Source: Tahibacter aquaticus
GTDB taxonomy: Bacteria > Pseudomonadota > Gammaproteobacteria > Xanthomonadales > Rhodanobacteraceae
Reading direction: 5' to 3'
Assembly (NCBI RefSeq): GCF_004363655.1
Contig: NZ_SNZH01000001.1
Span: 116,569-180,568, forward strand
DNA: 64,000 nucleotides
The position numbers were made by a program, and so were the translations under genes. Below are positions 45,582 to 54,100 of the stretch, piece by piece; the stretch's first letter is position 1; every line of letters begins with the position of its first letter. The notes under the pieces are model-generated. The model was not told the DNA's origin and searched no databases. It saw nothing but the letters and a program-made list of their open reading frames with translations.

Positions 45582-45952
45582 TATTTACCTATTTACCGGT
45601 GAGCAGACTTGCAGCGATGGGTTTCGGTCGATGGGGGGGGCGAGGCACCACGCACCAGAAGCCCCCTCCCCCAAGCTGCGCTTGGAGGAGAGGGTTGGGT
45701 GAGCGGGCGCCGTGTCAGCCGCCTCGGCCTAACGACTGTCGCGATTGCCATCGCGCCAGCCAACGCCGAAAACCACTGGCTGAGGTGTACAGGCATTCCG
45801 CCCCCTCACCGCAACCCTCTCCCCCAGCGACAGGTCGGTGGGGGGAGAGGGAGTTCAGGCAACCACGCTCGATACGCGCAGCAGGACATCGGACCTTGCC
45901 GCATCGAATTTACAGCATCGAACTTGCCGTATCGAACTCACAGCATCGACCT
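45582..45952. repeat. Repeat-filled gap within the hydroxyproline operon
   Basis: Contains two CCCTC-type hairpins (45657-45702 with CTCCCCCAAGC/GCTTGGAGGAG, and about 45800-45856) and a block of four 14-nt tandem repeats (45901-45956, GCATCGAATTTACA type) abutting the deaminase stop. No gene. These probably entered between the last two operon genes. Confidence 0.7.
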
Positions 45953-45956
45953 TCAA
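45901..45956. repeat. Four 14-nt tandem repeats
   Basis: GCATCGAATTTACA, GCATCGAACTTGCC, GTATCGAACTCACA, GCATCGACCTTCAA in direct order, with a fifth weaker copy before them. Runs over the stop codon of the deaminase gene. Confidence 0.75.
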
Positions 45957-46852
45957 AGCACCGGCCGCTCGCGCAAAGCCTTGCGGATGATCGCCAGCGC
46001 ATCGTCGCGTTCGTTGCCGACCAGTTCCAGCCGCGGCGGGCGCACACGTTCGTGACCCATGCCGACCTCCTGCTGGATCAGCTTGATCAGCTGCACGAAC
46101 TTCACCACCGTATCCAGCCGCAGCAGCGGCAGGTGCCAGTGGTAGAGGGCGCGCGCTTCGTCCCAGCGACCGGCCTTGGCCAGTTCGAACTGCGCGACCG
46201 ATTCCTTGGGCAGCGCATTGACCGTACCCGCCACCCAGAACTCGGCGCCGGCGGCAACGCCTTCGCAGACCATGTCGTCCAGGCCCACGCCGACGCGCAG
46301 GCGCTCGCCGAGCAAGGCCACCAGCGCGGTGACACGGCGCGAGTCGCCGCTGGATTCCTTCACCGCTTCGAGGTTGGCAAATTCCGCCGCGAGTTCGGCC
46401 ACCTGCGCGGCACTGAAGTCGGTCTTGTAGGCCGGCGGGTTGTTGTAGAGCATGCACGGCAAGGCGGTGGCGCCGATGACAGCGGCCACATGCGCTTTCA
46501 TTTCGCGCCAGTCGCTGGAATAGACGTAGGGCGGCAATACCATCAGCCCGCCGCAACCGGCATCGGCGCTGGCCTGGGCCAGCTTTACCGCTTCGTCGGT
46601 GGACAGCGCGGCAATGCCGGGAATCACCGGCACGCGGCCGGCCGCGGCCGCGACGCAGGTCTTGATCAGCGCGACTTTCTCGTCGTAGGTCAGCGTCGCC
46701 CCTTCGCCCAGCGAGCCGCAGGGAATGATGCCGCGGCAACCATGCCCGATCAGCCAGTCGACGTGACGCGTAACGAAATCGTGGTCGATGCCCAGGTTGG
46801 CGTCGAACGGCGTGGTGATGGCGGGCAACACGCCTTGCCAGATGGTGCTCAT
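45953..46852 (-). CDS. 1-pyrroline-4-hydroxy-2-carboxylate deaminase (DapA family)
   Basis: 299 aa, a DHDPS/NAL superfamily TIM barrel. The pyruvate-family Schiff-base Lys is in EAVKESSGD (residue about 170), the Tyr in CMLYNNPPAY, and GSLGEGATLT is the loop after strand 2. In this operon it should deaminate and dehydrate 1-pyrroline-4-hydroxy-2-carboxylate to 2-oxoglutarate semialdehyde. DapA itself would lie in lysine synthesis and has a different context. The ATG overlaps the upstream flavoprotein stop by 4 nt. Confidence 0.9.
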   Translation of the reverse strand: MSTIWQGVLPAITTPFDANLGIDHDFVTRHVDWLIGHGCRGIIPCGSLGEGATLTYDEKVALIKTCVAAAAGRVPVIPGIAALSTDEAVKLAQASADAGCGGLMVLPPYVYSSDWREMKAHVAAVIGATALPCMLYNNPPAYKTDFSAAQVAELAAEFANLEAVKESSGDSRRVTALVALLGERLRVGVGLDDMVCEGVAAGAEFWVAGTVNALPKESVAQFELAKAGRWDEARALYHWHLPLLRLDTVVKFVQLIKLIQQEVGMGHERVRPPRLELVGNERDDALAIIRKALRERPVL

Positions 46853-48129
46853 GTCGGTTCCTGTGGATTTTCAGCGGAAGTGGAAAGGTTGAAACAACTC
46901 AGGCCAGCCGGAGCCAGCGGTGGCCGCGGCGTCGCTGCGCCCCAGCCGAACAGGAATTCGCAGGCCGCGCCGCAGACCCGGGCCTGGCAATGGCCCATGC
47001 CCAGGCGCGTCTGCAGTCGCGCGTCGCGCATGCTGCTGCAGGCTTTGGCCGCGCCGAAGGCGACGTTTTCGCAGCGGCACAGCACGGTGTCGTCCTGCGC
47101 CAGGCTGCGCAGTTCCGCGCGCAAGCCGAAGTGCCGGCGCAGGTGCGCGGCAAAACGCTCGCTGCCGCGGCGGCGGCGCTGCGCCGTCGCCGCCAGTTCG
47201 GCCCGGCCGGCGGCGGCGCAGCCGGCAATTTCGCCCTGCACCAGGGCCTGGTCGATGCCGCCGATGCCGGTGCCTTCGCCAGCGCAGTACACACCGGGCA
47301 CGCTGGTGTGCTGGTGCATATCGACCCAGACCGCACCGTCACGCAGTTCGCAGCCCAGCGCGCGGGCAATCTCGGTATTCGGCACCAGGCCGTAGCCGAC
47401 GGCGAGCGCATCGCAGTCCAGCTGCACGATCTGCCTGCCGCGGCGCACGATGACGCTGCGCACTTCGTTGTCACCCAGCGCCTGCGTCACCCAGCTGCCG
47501 GTGCGGTACGGCACGCCGATCAGCTTGCGCCACAGGCCGGCGGCCTGCACCACTTTGTGCGGCGTCCCGAGCAGGCCGCTGCCGAAGGCAGCCAGGTCGC
47601 GCCAGCCGCTTTGCTCGGCGATCAGCACGATCTGCGCGCCGAGGCTACGCAGACTGGCTGCCGCCGCCAGCAGCAAGGGACCGCTGCCGGCCACCACGAT
47701 GCGCTTGCCGGCAACCGGCCAGCCATTCTTGGCCAGCACCTGCAGGCCGCCGGCGCCGAATACGCCGGGCAAGGTCCAGCCTGGAAACGGCAGCAGGCGT
47801 TCGCGTGCGCCGGCAGCGATCACGGCGCGTTCGCAGTGCACGCGCAACGGACCGTCGGCACCGTCGAAAACGAACTCGCCGGGCGCCGGCACATCGACCA
47901 GGCGCAGGCCATAGCGGCCTTCCACCGGCGATGCCCGCAGCGCCGACAGCCAGCGCCGCGCGGTGGAATCGGTTGCCTTGTTCCATTGTCCACGCCAGAT
48001 CTGGCCACCTGGCTCGGCCTGCATGTCGACCAGCAGCGCACGCGCGCCGGCACGCTCGGCACTGACTGCTGCCGCGATACCGGCCGGACCGGCGCCGAGA
48101 ACCAGAACTTCGCTGCGCAGTTCACGCAT
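46849..48129 (-). CDS. D-hydroxyproline dehydrogenase, FAD/NAD(P)-binding subunit (HcnB-like)
   Basis: 426 aa. Residues 5-35 contain the FAD dinucleotide motif VLVLGAGPAGIAAAV, and around residue 150 a second, NAD(P)-type motif. Near the C-terminus a BFD-like [2Fe-2S] module is seen: VLCRCENVAFGAA, then GHCQARVCGAACEF. This is the HcnB/OoxA-type subunit of multi-subunit amine or imino-acid dehydrogenases. It probably works with the neighbouring [2Fe-2S] protein and FAD oxidoreductase to oxidise cis-4-hydroxy-D-proline, passing electrons to the respiratory chain. It overlaps both neighbours (8 nt and 4 nt). Confidence 0.88.
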   Translation of the reverse strand: MRELRSEVLVLGAGPAGIAAAVSAERAGARALLVDMQAEPGGQIWRGQWNKATDSTARRWLSALRASPVEGRYGLRLVDVPAPGEFVFDGADGPLRVHCERAVIAAGARERLLPFPGWTLPGVFGAGGLQVLAKNGWPVAGKRIVVAGSGPLLLAAAASLRSLGAQIVLIAEQSGWRDLAAFGSGLLGTPHKVVQAAGLWRKLIGVPYRTGSWVTQALGDNEVRSVIVRRGRQIVQLDCDALAVGYGLVPNTEIARALGCELRDGAVWVDMHQHTSVPGVYCAGEGTGIGGIDQALVQGEIAGCAAAGRAELAATAQRRRRGSERFAAHLRRHFGLRAELRSLAQDDTVLCRCENVAFGAAKACSSMRDARLQTRLGMGHCQARVCGAACEFLFGWGAATPRPPLAPAGLSCFNLSTSAENPQEPT

Positions 48130-48367
48130 CGCGCCAGATCTCCATGCCGGCCGCTACAGGGGTGAGACAGGCCAGGCGTTCGCGCCCGTCGATCTGTACG
48201 CGGCATTCGAAGCAGATGCCCATGCCGCAACAGGCAGCGCGGCGGCTGCCGTCATGGGCCAGCCGCGTCGCGGCATAGCCGGCCTGGCGCAAGGCCGCGG
48301 CCACCGAGCAGTCGCCGCGCACACGCACATCTTCGCCGTCGATCCGCACGCTGATTTCAGGCGGCAT
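48122..48367 (-). CDS. D-hydroxyproline dehydrogenase, [2Fe-2S] subunit (HcnA-like)
   Basis: 81 aa. A ferredoxin-like fold with the cluster motif CCGMGICFEC followed by a final Cys in RLACLTPV. Very short, as is usual for the gamma subunit of HcnABC/OoxAB-type dehydrogenases. It should shuttle electrons between the two flavoprotein subunits. It overlaps the beta subunit gene by 11 nt and the alpha subunit gene by 8 nt, so the three are made together. Confidence 0.9.
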   Translation of the reverse strand: MPPEISVRIDGEDVRVRGDCSVAAALRQAGYAATRLAHDGSRRAACCGMGICFECRVQIDGRERLACLTPVAAGMEIWRDA

Positions 48368-49493
48368 GGCTGACCTGGGCGGCGAACCGCGCCGGAGCGA
48401 ACGGGCGCGCGTCGAAAGGCAGTTCCAGCCCCAGCAGCTGCGCGGCGAGCAGGTCGGCCGTGCCCAGTGCGGTGGTCACGCCCAGGCCTTCGTGGCCACA
48501 GGCCAGCCACACGCCAGCGCGGGCCGGCCAGGGGCCGATCAGCGGTCTATGGTCGGGCGTGGTCGGGCGAAAACCGGTCCAGGCGCGCAGCGCCGTGGCA
48601 GTGGCAAGGCCCGGCAGAAATTCCTGCGCGCGCAGGATCAGGCGCTGGATCAGCCGCGGCGTGACCGTGCTGCTGACGTCGTCGAACTGGCGCGTAGAGC
48701 CCAGCAGCAGCTGGCCGCTGGGCCGCGGCTGCACATTGAACGCAACCGATTCGCCATCGCCGCCGTGCGCGCTTTGCATATAGCCCAGCTCCACCAGCTG
48801 ATGGCGCACCCGCGGCGCCGAACGCGTGGTGATGAGCAGATGTCCCTTGCGCTTGCGGATCGGCGCGCCGTAAAGCAGTTCCGGCGCAGCACAGCCGTTG
48901 GCCACGATGATATGCGGCGCCCGCAGTTCGCTGCCGTCGTCCAGCAGCACGGCGCCTTCGACCAGGTTCCGCACGCCGACGCCGCAGCGGATCTGCGCGC
49001 CCTGCGCCGCCGCCTGGCGCGCCAGCCAGGCCGCCGCCACCGGCGGATACAACATGCCGTCGCTGGCTACGCGCAGGCCGCCGGCCAGGCCGGCGGCCAG
49101 GGCGGGTTCCTGCTCGGCCAGGGCGGCGGCCGTCAGCAGCTCGCTGTCGATGCCCGCCTGCGCCAGGCGCCATTGCTTGCGCTGTGCCTCGGCCATTTCT
49201 TCCACATTTCGCGCAATCCACAAAGTTCCATTGCGCCGGTATTCCGCCGTCGCTGGCAAGGACGGCGCCAGCGCTTGCCAGCGCGCACAGGAATAGGCCG
49301 ACAACGCGAGTTCGGCCGCATCGTCGTCCAGCACTACCAGATGCCCCATCGATGCCGCCGTCGCGGCGCCACCGAGCACATCGCGCTCGACCAGACAGAC
49401 CGACAGCCCGGCCCGCGCCAGCCGCTCAGCAATGGCACAGCCGACGATGCCGCCACCGACGATCAGCACGTCGACGCTTGCGACCGTGCTCAA
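48357..49493 (-). CDS. D-hydroxyproline dehydrogenase, catalytic FAD subunit (HcnC-like, DAO family)
   Basis: 378 aa. The N-terminal Rossmann FAD motif is [21 protein letters not shown], and the DAO-type C-terminus contains [19 protein letters not shown] and [16 protein letters not shown]. The D-amino-acid-oxidase family includes the HcnC/OoxB subunits that abstract hydride from imino acids. With the epimerase gene directly upstream, cis-4-hydroxy-D-proline is the probable substrate. It overlaps the epimerase by 4 nt and the [2Fe-2S] gene by 11 nt. Confidence 0.9.
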   Translation of the reverse strand: MSTVASVDVLIVGGGIVGCAIAERLARAGLSVCLVERDVLGGAATAASMGHLVVLDDDAAELALSAYSCARWQALAPSLPATAEYRRNGTLWIARNVEEMAEAQRKQWRLAQAGIDSELLTAAALAEQEPALAAGLAGGLRVASDGMLYPPVAAAWLARQAAAQGAQIRCGVGVRNLVEGAVLLDDGSELRAPHIIVANGCAAPELLYGAPIRKRKGHLLITTRSAPRVRHQLVELGYMQSAHGGDGESVAFNVQPRPSGQLLLGSTRQFDDVSSTVTPRLIQRLILRAQEFLPGLATATALRAWTGFRPTTPDHRPLIGPWPARAGVWLACGHEGLGVTTALGTADLLAAQLLGLELPFDARPFAPARFAAQVSHAA

Positions 49494-50422
49494 GCAAGAC
49501 CCCAGGCAAACGGATCGGCCGGGTCGAAATGCAGCACGGCCTCGGCCACGACATGGGCACGGCCGGCGATGTAAGGCAGGATGGTTTCGTCATCCAGGCG
49601 CCGATACCAGGCCTGGAACTCGCTGCCGATCACGCTGCGCTGGCGCCATACCGCGCCCTCAGCCAGCTTTCCTTCGGCCGCCAGGCAGGCCAGCTTGGCG
49701 CTGGTACCAGTGCCGCAGGGCGAACGGTCATAGGCAAAACCAGGACAAAGTACAAAATTGCGCGAATCCGCCCGCGCGTCGGCCGCCAGCAGTTCCACAT
49801 GGTCGATGACGCCGCCGTCGCGCCCGCCGATGCCGGCCTCGTCCAGTGCACGGCGGATCGCCGAGGCAGCACCCATCAACGCTTCGATATTGTCCGGCGC
49901 AATGGCCAGGCCGTGGTCGTCGACCAGAAAGAACCAGTTGCCGCCCCAGGCAATATCGCCGTTCACGCGCCCCAGGCCCGTCACGTCCAGCGCCACCCGG
50001 CGCGCTTGGCGATAGCTGGCGACATTGGCAATGGTGACGCGGCCATCCTGCGCCAATTCCACTTCGACGACGCCGACCGGCGTTTCCAATTGGAACTTGC
50101 CCGCTTGTATACGCCCCAGATGATGCAGCGTCTGCGCCACACCCATGGTGCCGTGGCCGCACATGCCCAGGTAGCCGACATTGTTGAAAAACACCACACC
50201 GGCGACACAGTCGCTGCGCGTCGGCGGCAGCAGGTAAGCCCCCACTACCACGTCATTGCCGCGCGGTTCGCAGGCGATCGCGCGGCGCCAGGCATCCTGC
50301 TCCCGCTGCAGCCATTCCCGCGCAGCCGCTGGCGTCCGCCCCGCAAAATCCGGCCCGCCCGCCACGACAACGCGAGTCGGCTCTCCGCCGGTATGCGAAT
50401 CGATAACACGTGTTGCGCTCAT
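49490..50422 (-). CDS. 4-hydroxyproline 2-epimerase
   Basis: 310 aa, proline-racemase family. Catalytic Cys pair: [14 protein letters not shown] and [14 protein letters not shown]. The start [18 protein letters not shown] is the usual N-terminus. Hydroxyproline epimerases differ from proline racemases at a few active-site residues, and the operon (dehydrogenase, deaminase, KGSADH) settles the role: it converts trans-4-hydroxy-L-proline to cis-4-hydroxy-D-proline. First gene of the operon; the promoter should lie just above 50422. Confidence 0.93.
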   Translation of the reverse strand: MSATRVIDSHTGGEPTRVVVAGGPDFAGRTPAAAREWLQREQDAWRRAIACEPRGNDVVVGAYLLPPTRSDCVAGVVFFNNVGYLGMCGHGTMGVAQTLHHLGRIQAGKFQLETPVGVVEVELAQDGRVTIANVASYRQARRVALDVTGLGRVNGDIAWGGNWFFLVDDHGLAIAPDNIEALMGAASAIRRALDEAGIGGRDGGVIDHVELLAADARADSRNFVLCPGFAYDRSPCGTGTSAKLACLAAEGKLAEGAVWRQRSVIGSEFQAWYRRLDDETILPYIAGRAHVVAEAVLHFDPADPFAWGLA

Positions 50423-50783
50423 GCAGGAATCGGCCTTGGACAGTCACGAAATGCTAACCAACCCGCCCCCGGCGCGATTGGCTCATCACCCTGTCAGGGC
50501 AGGACGAATCGCAAAGAAACCAGTACTCAGGCGTAGGTTAGACCAAAGTCATAAGCGGGAAATTGACAAAGATAAACCGGACCGCAGGTCACGAAATTGT
50601 GGTAGCGAGCAAATCATTAGCCCAGGTTCCCGGTCGGAACACTACCGATGCGGGTATCACTCGGCTGCGCGCGGGTACGAGCTATCCAAAACGACCACGG
50701 GTCCACACCGACTTGCGTCATCCCATGCAAGCGCAGCGAGCCGCACTGCCGCTACTGTCGCGCACGACCGCGCTGCGGCTTTG
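50423..50783. promoter_or_regulatory. Upstream region of the hydroxyproline operon
   Basis: About 360 nt, the presumed promoter region of the epimerase-led operon, before the first hexanucleotide tract. No gene, and no palindrome that I could assign to a regulator. Confidence 0.45.
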
Positions 50784-50850
50784 GCCGTAGCCGTAGCCGT
50801 AGCCGTAGCCGTAGCTTGTGGCTGTGGCTGTGGCTGTGGCTTGTGGCTGT
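50784..50850. repeat. GCCGTA / GGCTGT hexanucleotide tract
   Basis: Five GCCGTA units (50784-50813), then GCTTGT, three GGCTGT, GGCTTGT and GGCTGT. It precedes intergenic element copy A, as similar hexamers precede copies B and C. Confidence 0.9.
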
Positions 50851-50857
50851 TGCCGTA

Positions 50858-51045
50858 GCTTCTGCGCGCAGGAAGCGCGCGCTTGCCCCGGGGCCCCGTA
50901 TGCCGCGGTGAGGCCGCGCAGGGAAAAGCCCGCAGGGTCGCGGCCAGGGATGGCCGCGAGTCGGCGCAGGGGACAGGACGTCCCGTGCGTCGACCGCCGT
51001 AGCGGACTCACGCAGTTTTGGGCCATGGATGGCCCAAAACCGCGG
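50858..51045. repeat. Structured intergenic element, copy A
   Basis: Core starting GCTTCTGCGCGCAGGAAGCG, with hairpins TCGCGGCCA/TGGCCGCGA (50938-50959), a CGCA...TGCG stem enclosing GGGAC/GTCCC, and the palindrome TTTTGGGCCAT/ATGGCCCAAAA near 51015-51038. Copies B (57347) and C (62139) share the order of elements. Confidence 0.85.
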
Positions 51046-51068
51046 CATCCGGGGTGTCCTGGGAGAAT

Positions 51069-51123
51069 CCAAGGAGGGGATGGACAAGCATCCCCTCCTT
51101 GGTCGCGCGCCGTGGGCGCGCGA
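51069..51123. repeat. Two adjacent perfect hairpins
   Basis: CCAAGGAGGGGATG/CATCCCCTCCTTGG (14-bp arms, 6-nt loop, 51069-51102), followed at once by TCGCGCGCC/GGCGCGCGA (9-bp arms, 3-nt loop, 51103-51123). Found only in copy A's neighbourhood. Confidence 0.85.
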
Positions 51124-51130
51124 AACGCGC

Positions 51131-51425
51131 CGCCAGGCGCACAAGCAACCACGTCCGCCAACGGCGGACTCCTTCGCAAAAAACCACAAGACGGAGCAAA
51201 GTCCAGCACCGCCCCCTCACCCCAACCCTGTCCCCCGACAGCTGTCGGGGGAGAGGGAGCAAAGCGCAGCCCATGCGACCAACCCGTCGCCAGGCGCACA
51301 AACAACCACGTCCGCCAACGGCGGACTCCTTCGCAAAAAACCCAGCAGCGAGGCAGAGTCCAGCACCGCCCCTCACCCCAGCCCTCTCCCCCAAGCGAGC
51401 TTGGGGGAGAGGGAGCCACGAAAAA
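51131..51425. repeat. 157-bp tandem duplication with two CCCTC-type hairpins
   Basis: Units start CGCCAGGCGCACAA.CAACCACG at 51131 and 51288. Each has GTCCGCC/GGCGGAC and a CCCTCACCCC hairpin: CCCCCGACAG/CTGTCGGGGG (51232-51251) in the first and CCCTCTCCCCCAAGC/GCTTGGGGGAGAGGG (51382-51413) in the second. Confidence 0.85.
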
Positions 51426-51456
51426 AGCAAACCCGCAGCCCCGGCAAGAACAAAAC

Positions 51457-51488
51457 AAAAAAAGCCGCGGCGCATCCCGCGCCGCGGC
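51457..51488 (-). terminator. Terminator after the collagenase gene
   Basis: GCCGCGGCGC/GCGCCGCGGC, perfect 10-bp arms with a 5-nt loop, followed on the minus strand by seven T. It lies 42 nt beyond the collagenase stop. Confidence 0.93.
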
Positions 51489-51529
51489 CCAAATCACAAA
51501 AATTCAACAAATTCGACAAAAACCAAAAT

Positions 51530-53863
51530 TCACTGCCAGGAGGTAGCCACCTCCACCCCCGCAAACGAAGCCGTCCGCGGCTTGAGCATCACGTAGTACC
51601 AGCCACTGACCGGCGCAGCCACCGTCACTGTCTCATCGTTGCCCACCAGCTGCGGCGCGAAGTCGTATACGGTGTCGCTGGGCCATCCGCCGGCTTTCAC
51701 GTAGATGTCCGCATCGCCGGTTCCGCCGCCCATGATGAATTTCAGGTTGCTGCGCCCTGCCGGCAGCAGCACCGTGAGATAGACACGCGCGCTCGAATTG
51801 GCCGCCGACAGGCCGCTGCGCTTGCAGCCGTTGTCCAGCTGGCCGGCGTTGGTCGAGGTGCATTCGGGTATCACGGTGGGGCCGTTGCCGAAGTTGTCGG
51901 CGAAGATCGCATCCGGCTGGCCACCGTTGCAGACGGTGGTATCGCCGTTGTTGGCTGCAAAGCAGACTAGCCAGGCGCGGAACTCGGTGTTGTAGCTGCT
52001 GCGGATGGGATCGAGCCAGGCGCTGTAGCCGCTGGCGTAGTTGCCCGGACGCGATACTGCATACAGGCTGGCGATCTTGTCGCGATGCCGCTCGAACATG
52101 AAGCGTGAGGCCAGGTAGCCCCACTGGTAGGTGCGCGTATAGTCGGTGCTATATTCGGTATCGAACAATTGCGCCAAAGTAAACTTGTCCGGCGTGCCCG
52201 CCTCGTCGATGGCGTCGTCGTAGCGCAGGCTGCGGTACGAATACGACATGTATTCGGCAAAGCCTTCGATGTACCAGATGGTCGAGTAAGGCGCGTCCAT
52301 CGGCAGGGCGCCGAAGCCGCCGTACCAGTTGAAGCGGCCGTCGAGGTAGTGGATGTATTCGTGGGTGAGGTTCCACACCTGGAAATCCGGGCGCAGCCAC
52401 TCGGCCTCGTAGGCAAGGAAGCGCGCCTGGTTGGAAGGGTCGGACGGATCACCTTCGAGATAGATGCCGCCATTGTTGGTGTCGTTGCCGAAGATGATGC
52501 CCGAATAGGTTTCGTAGTCGGTGCTGGAATGGAAGATCACCATTTCCAGGCGCGCATTGAAATCGTTCGCCACCGGCGTGTTGTTGGTCTGGCTCTGGGT
52601 GTGGAAATAGCCTTCTTCCGCACCGACCACACTGCATACCGTGTCGAGTTGGGCCGCGGTCAGCGACTGGCTGCGTACGCGCAAGGTAGCGCTGCAGTCA
52701 CGCGCATTCGCGGCGGGCAGTACCTGTGCTTCCAGATCCTGCGCAAAGCTGCACAGGCCGTAGTAGCTGCAATGGGCGTGGTCATAGTAGTCGGTGACGC
52801 TGGCGATGCGCACGAAGATGCCGCCGCCCGCGCCGCCGATGCTGAAGGAATCCAGCACCGACTTGATCTTCGGATGCACCAGGCTGTGGAAGCTTGTCGC
52901 GCTGTACTGGCTGAAGCGGCCGAGTTCGCCCGCGGCGTTCTGCAGCATGTATTCGCGGTTGGAGCCTACGTCGGCGGCGCGGTTGTTGTTGATGAAGTTC
53001 ACCAGGGTATCGAGCACGCCGCTGCCGCTGCCCTGTACCAGGGCCTGGAAAGCCGGGTCGTAGTGGCCGCGGAACAGCACGGTGAAGACGCCGTTGGTGG
53101 ACGACTTCATGTAGGACAGGTTGGCCCAGCTCGGGCCGTAGCGGTCGAGAATGCCACGCACCGTGGCGAGCTGCTGCGCGTTCTCGCCGGCACTGTCGAT
53201 GAGGATGACGAATTCGGACAGCACTTCACCGTGGTCGTTGTTGACGTCGGCAAAGTGGCTGTTGGCGACGAAGGCATTCAATGCGGGGCGGATCGCATTG
53301 GTGAAGGCATTGCCGTAGCTGCCCACGTCGGGCTCGTTGTAGTACTGCACGTACAGGCCAGCGCGCAGGAATAGCACCAGCTCCAGCATGTTGTTGCTGT
53401 TATTGCCCGGATAGCTGGCGGCATCGGCCTGCATCGCGTTAGCGATGGTGACCATCTTGCTTTCGGCGAAGATCTGCCCCGCCGTTGTGCCGGTCACGTC
53501 GAACAGGCCGCCTGAATAGAAGCAGGTTTCGTCCGCTGCGCGAACCGCGGCGACGAGGGCGCTGCCGCTGGCGCTGGCGAAGCCGGCGATGTTGCAGGTT
53601 CCCCGCGCCGCACTGCGCAAACTGCGCGGTGCGTCATAGTCCTGATAGAGGTGATCGCGGGAAGAAGGCAGCGGCGCGCGGCGGTCCCAGTCGATGCGCC
53701 GGGTCTGGATATGGTCGGACGCTTCTGACAGCGAAGCGGTGGCGGCGGCCGGTCCTGGCCGTGGATCCTGCGGACGCGCAGCGGCGTCCAGCGGCAAGGC
53801 AGCAAAAGCCAGACACGCAGCCAGGCCAGCGCCGGCTTGCAAAAGCCGATCAAACGAATACAT
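51530..53863 (-). CDS. Secreted M9-family collagenase with PPC domain
   Basis: 777 aa from MYSFDRLLQAG (GGGGAG ribosome site; an earlier ATG is not used). Signal peptide, an N-terminal activator-type helical domain (about 80-400), then the M9 peptidase: HEYIHYLDGRFNWYGGF at residues 501-517 with zinc His501 and His505, Glu502, and the third ligand Glu533 in WYIEGFAEY. The region around residue 660 reads DAIFADNF, then a PPC domain completes the protein. It cleaves native or denatured collagen, releasing Pro/Hyp-rich peptides. Placed 1.1 kb from the hydroxyproline operon and divergent from a PAS-AraC regulator. Confidence 0.94.
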   Translation of the reverse strand: MYSFDRLLQAGAGLAACLAFAALPLDAAARPQDPRPGPAAATASLSEASDHIQTRRIDWDRRAPLPSSRDHLYQDYDAPRSLRSAARGTCNIAGFASASGSALVAAVRAADETCFYSGGLFDVTGTTAGQIFAESKMVTIANAMQADAASYPGNNSNNMLELVLFLRAGLYVQYYNEPDVGSYGNAFTNAIRPALNAFVANSHFADVNNDHGEVLSEFVILIDSAGENAQQLATVRGILDRYGPSWANLSYMKSSTNGVFTVLFRGHYDPAFQALVQGSGSGVLDTLVNFINNNRAADVGSNREYMLQNAAGELGRFSQYSATSFHSLVHPKIKSVLDSFSIGGAGGGIFVRIASVTDYYDHAHCSYYGLCSFAQDLEAQVLPAANARDCSATLRVRSQSLTAAQLDTVCSVVGAEEGYFHTQSQTNNTPVANDFNARLEMVIFHSSTDYETYSGIIFGNDTNNGGIYLEGDPSDPSNQARFLAYEAEWLRPDFQVWNLTHEYIHYLDGRFNWYGGFGALPMDAPYSTIWYIEGFAEYMSYSYRSLRYDDAIDEAGTPDKFTLAQLFDTEYSTDYTRTYQWGYLASRFMFERHRDKIASLYAVSRPGNYASGYSAWLDPIRSSYNTEFRAWLVCFAANNGDTTVCNGGQPDAIFADNFGNGPTVIPECTSTNAGQLDNGCKRSGLSAANSSARVYLTVLLPAGRSNLKFIMGGGTGDADIYVKAGGWPSDTVYDFAPQLVGNDETVTVAAPVSGWYYVMLKPRTASFAGVEVATSWQ

Positions 53864-54100
53864 TGCTTTCTCCCCGAACATCGTCTTGTGTGGATGACAC
53901 TGCACGAGCCCGGTGTTCCGGAGGCGGACGCGCTGCAACGCGTTCGCCTCCACCTGACTCCTGCAGGTCAGGATGCTAGGTTTGGTCCACGACCAGGGTC
54001 TAGCCGATTATCCGCACACGCACGAAACAATCCGCACAAAGCGGTTTTGCAGCGCAAATGCGCGAAAAATCGCGTTTGTGCAGGAGCGACAGGGGGCACT
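53864..54100. promoter_or_regulatory. Divergent collagenase/AraC promoter region with inverted repeat
   Basis: 237 nt. GGAGGCGGACGCG (53920-53932) and CGCGTTCGCCTCC (53939-53951) form 13-bp arms with one mismatch, a possible operator or leader hairpin for the collagenase gene. A second dyad ACCTG/CAGGT follows at about 53952-53968, and GCGCAAATGCGCG/CGCGTTTGTGC lies near 54052-54082 before the regulator gene. The layout suits shared control of both genes. Confidence 0.6.

Noticed and set aside
50858-51530. Protein gene across element copy A (several long frames on both strands)
   Set aside because: Frames owe their length to GC-rich repeats and hairpins. The three copies conserve pairing, not codons.
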